A stretch of 64,000 nt of DNA from Niastella populi. Lineage in GTDB: Bacteria; Bacteroidota; Bacteroidia; Chitinophagales; Chitinophagaceae. Position 1 is the first letter of the stretch, and every line of letters begins with the position of its first letter. The notes under the pieces were generated by a model, which was not told the DNA's origin, did not search any database, and was given only the letters and a program-made list of their open reading frames with translations. Shown here in pieces: positions 61,759-64,000 of this stretch. The DNA lies in assembly GCF_002078015.1 (NCBI RefSeq), contig NZ_LWBP01000203.1:1-64000 (forward strand), in the 5' to 3' direction. The position numbers and the translations under genes are program-made.

Positions 61759-63087
61759 ATGAAAATTGCTGTAGTAGGCACAGGCTACGTTGGACTGGTA
61801 ACCGGAACCTGTTTTGCCGAAACTGGTAATGATGTTACCTGCGTAGATATCGATAAAAAGAAGGTTGAAAAACTTTCTTCCGGCCAGATCACTATTTATG
61901 AGCCAGGCCTTGAAAAATTGTTCTTACGTAATGTAAAGGAAGAGCGCCTGCGCTTTACCACCAGTTTGTATGAGGGCGTAAAAGATGCCGAGATCGTTTT
62001 TCTCGCGTTGCCTACACCGCCCGGTGAAGACGGCAGTGCTGATCTTAAATATATTCTTGGTGTTGCCAAAGACCTGGGCGAACTGATGACCGACTATAAA
62101 GTGATCGTTGATAAAAGCACCGTTCCCGTAGGTACCGCCGAAAAAGTATATACCGCAATTGCCAAAACCTATGTGGGCGATTTCGATGTGGTTTCAAACC
62201 CCGAATTCTTACGTGAAGGGGTTGCTGTTGACGATTTTATGAAACCCGACCGCGTGGTTATCGGCGCTTCTTCTGAAAGAGCCCGCAAGGTAATGGGTGA
62301 ACTGTATGCTCCGTTCGTACGTTCAGGCAACCCTGTTATTTATATGGATGTTCGCTCTGCCGAGCTTACCAAATATGCCGCCAACTCATTCCTGGCAACC
62401 AAGATCTCCTTTATGAATGAGGTTGCCCAGTTGTGCGAACGGCTCGGCGCCGATGTTGACATGGTGCGCAGAGGTATCGGCAGCGACGAACGCATTGGCA
62501 AACGCTTCCTGTTCCCGGGCATCGGGTATGGCGGAAGCTGTTTCCCCAAAGACGTGCAGGCACTGGTAAAATCCTCGAATGAAGCAGGATACGATTTCCA
62601 GATCCTGAATGCCGTTATGGATGTGAATGAAAAACAAAAGCTGCACCTGCTCCCCAAAATAAAAAGATATTTCAAAGACAACCTGAAAGGAAAACGTTTT
62701 GCATTGTGGGGGCTGGCCTTCAAACCTAATACCGACGATATTCGCGAGGCTCCGGCTTTATATATCATCGACGAGCTGGTAAAGGAAGGAGCGCTTGTTT
62801 GTGCGTATGACCCCGAAGCAATGAATAACGTACGTGCACTGGTAGGCAATAAAATTGAATATGCCGAAAGTCAGTACGATTGCCTGTATGGCGCCGACGC
62901 ACTCATTATCGCCACCGAATGGAATGAGTTCCGTACGCCGAACTTCCTGAAAATTGTAACTGCGTTAAAGAATAAAGTGATCTTCGATGGCCGCAACCTG
63001 TTTGAAGCAGACGCCATTAAAGAATTAGGATTTTATTATGAAAGTGTGGGCCGTGCTGTAGCTGATCCGGCAGATAAACATAAATAA
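61759..63087 (+). CDS. ugd: UDP-glucose 6-dehydrogenase
   Basis: This 442-aa enzyme oxidises UDP-glucose to UDP-glucuronate in two NAD-dependent steps. NAD motif [12 protein letters not shown] (residues 4-15), [19 protein letters not shown], the hinge lysine in [15 protein letters not shown] and the catalytic Cys in [12 protein letters not shown] (near 257) are all present. The length is normal. It follows the aminotransferase by 38 bases and precedes the UDP-glucuronate decarboxylase by 14 bases, forming one operon that supplies UDP-GlcA, UDP-xylose and an amino sugar to a surface polysaccharide. Confidence 0.95.
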   Translation: MKIAVVGTGYVGLVTGTCFAETGNDVTCVDIDKKKVEKLSSGQITIYEPGLEKLFLRNVKEERLRFTTSLYEGVKDAEIVFLALPTPPGEDGSADLKYILGVAKDLGELMTDYKVIVDKSTVPVGTAEKVYTAIAKTYVGDFDVVSNPEFLREGVAVDDFMKPDRVVIGASSERARKVMGELYAPFVRSGNPVIYMDVRSAELTKYAANSFLATKISFMNEVAQLCERLGADVDMVRRGIGSDERIGKRFLFPGIGYGGSCFPKDVQALVKSSNEAGYDFQILNAVMDVNEKQKLHLLPKIKRYFKDNLKGKRFALWGLAFKPNTDDIREAPALYIIDELVKEGALVCAYDPEAMNNVRALVGNKIEYAESQYDCLYGADALIIATEWNEFRTPNFLKIVTALKNKVIFDGRNLFEADAIKELGFYYESVGRAVADPADKHK

Positions 63088-63101
63088 ACAACCTTTTTCC
63101 C

Positions 63102-64000
63102 ATGTCAAAGAAAAGAGTACTTATTACCGGAGCTGCCGGTTTCCTTGGTTCACACTTATGCGACCGCTTTATAAAAGAAGGTTTCCATGTTATTGGTATG
63201 GACAACCTCATCACCGGCGATCTGCGCAATATTGAACATTTGTTCAAGCTGGAGCATTTTGAATTCTATCATCACGATGTATCGAAATTCATTCATGTTC
63301 CCGGCGAACTGCACTATATCTTACACTTTGCTTCACCCGCCAGTCCTATCGATTATCTGAAGATCCCTATTCAAACCCTGAAAGTGGGATCGTTGGGTAC
63401 CCATAACTGCCTTGGGTTGGCAAAAGCGAAAAATGCCCGTATTCTGGTTGCATCCACTTCCGAGATCTATGGCGATCCGCTGGTGCACCCGCAAAATGAA
63501 GAGTACTGGGGTAATGTAAACCCGGTTGGTCCACGCGGCGTATACGACGAGGCCAAACGTTTTCAGGAAGCGATGACCATGGCCTATCATACATTCCATG
63601 GCGTTGAAACCCGTATTGTACGTATCTTCAATACATACGGCCCGCGCATGCGGTTGAACGACGGCCGCGCCCTGCCGGCATTTATTGGCCAGGCCTTACG
63701 TGGTGAAGACCTGACAGTATTTGGCGACGGTTCACAAACACGCAGTTTTTGTTTTGTAGATGATCTTATTGAGGGTATATACCGTTTGCTGATGAGCGAT
63801 TATGCCCAGCCGGTGAATGTGGGCAACCCCGATGAAATTTCACTGAAAGATTTTGCCGAAGAGATCATTGCGCTTACCGCCACTACACAACAGATCGTAT
63901 ATAAACCGTTGCCTGTTGATGATCCAAAACAACGGCAGCCCGATATTACCCGGGCAAAAGAAGTACTTGGCTGGTCGCCCAAAGTAAGCCGTAAAGACGG
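63102..64000 (+). CDS. UDP-glucuronate decarboxylase (UDP-xylose synthase), 3' end cut off by window
   Basis: Reading from the ATG at 63102, 299 codons of a short-chain-dehydrogenase-type UDP-glucuronate decarboxylase are present. NAD-binding [13 protein letters not shown], substrate loop [15 protein letters not shown], catalytic Ser/Thr in [14 protein letters not shown] (Tyr-x-x-x-Lys) and the [10 protein letters not shown] block match the family of about 310-340 residues. The frame stays open to the window end, so roughly 15-40 residues are missing. It turns UDP-glucuronate from the upstream dehydrogenase into UDP-xylose. Confidence 0.9.
   Translation, partial: MSKKRVLITGAAGFLGSHLCDRFIKEGFHVIGMDNLITGDLRNIEHLFKLEHFEFYHHDVSKFIHVPGELHYILHFASPASPIDYLKIPIQTLKVGSLGTHNCLGLAKAKNARILVASTSEIYGDPLVHPQNEEYWGNVNPVGPRGVYDEAKRFQEAMTMAYHTFHGVETRIVRIFNTYGPRMRLNDGRALPAFIGQALRGEDLTVFGDGSQTRSFCFVDDLIEGIYRLLMSDYAQPVNVGNPDEISLKDFAEEIIALTATTQQIVYKPLPVDDPKQRQPDITRAKEVLGWSPKVSRKD

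Noticed and set aside
1-64000. tRNA or rRNA genes
   Set aside because: No cloverleaf-like segment with a GGTTCGAATCC-type T arm and no rRNA-like sequence was noticed in the spacers; a dedicated tRNA scan was not possible here.
1-64000. Insertion sequences or prophage
   Set aside because: No transposase, integrase or phage structural protein was recognised in any frame.

Overview
The window is chromosomal DNA from a Bacteroidota bacterium, most likely family Chitinophagaceae (Niastella/Chitinophaga-like). Evidence: an S8 protease with a type IX secretion (T9SS)-style C-terminal domain, many lipoproteins with a Cys lipobox, tandem GIN-domain (DUF2807) proteins, a Bacteroidota-type CcmB/CcmC/CcmD cluster, TAnnTTTG-type -7 promoter boxes, and intergenic spacers filled with short degenerate tandem words. 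No rRNA, tRNA, intact insertion sequence or CRISPR array was found.

Layout. 1-2977 is an accessory, decaying polymorphic-toxin locus on the minus strand: a truncated, multiply frameshifted toxin ending in a colicin E-type HNH DNase domain, an apparently intact colicin/pyocin-type immunity gene overlapping its 3' end, the first 38 codons of a PKD-type lipoprotein, and remnants of a further small gene. 3078-4551 holds two tandem GIN lipoproteins. 4624-12694 is the divergent pair PBP1C / alpha-2-macroglobulin lipoprotein (periplasmic murein repair and protease trapping). 12782-19193 has a fused dipeptide-type ABC ATPase, a DUF1415 protein and a giant TraB/GumN-domain protein. 19763-27599 carries queA, a small lipoprotein, a secreted alpha/beta hydrolase, lysC with a structured leader, an Ldh-family dehydrogenase, a nested palindromic repeat cluster and a Tat-exported Gfo/Idh/MocA oxidoreductase. 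27934-38277 has an L,D-transpeptidase-like secreted protein, ssb, an M14 peptidase, mnmA, a lipoprotein, the S8/T9SS protease and an RsmB-like methyltransferase. 38444-42277 is a propeller-type sensor kinase with its LuxR-type regulator. 42405-46616 is sucB-sucA. 46929-53075 has rpsT, a second M14 peptidase, AMP nucleosidase, an HsdR-N nuclease-fold protein and a DUF2339 membrane protein. 53101-57950 has a 5'-truncated UvrD-like helicase, gdhA, the ccmD/C/B cluster and tdk. 58023-64000 has a hypothetical protein, waaA/kdtA, and the start of a surface-sugar operon (aminotransferase, UDP-glucose dehydrogenase, UDP-glucuronate decarboxylase, the last cut by the window end).

Most of the window is housekeeping. 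The least ordinary material is: (i) the decaying colicin-DNase/immunity locus; (ii) a 103-bp higher-order repeat built from near-perfect hairpins at 25741-25980; (iii) a set of different short-period words, each occupying a different spacer, one pair of which flanks an in-frame insertion inside kdtA; (iv) a hairpin leader on lysC; and (v) several genes whose -7 box lies so close to the ATG that a leaderless mRNA is likely. Start codons were moved downstream of the longest open frame wherever a signal peptide, family N-terminus or promoter position favoured it.
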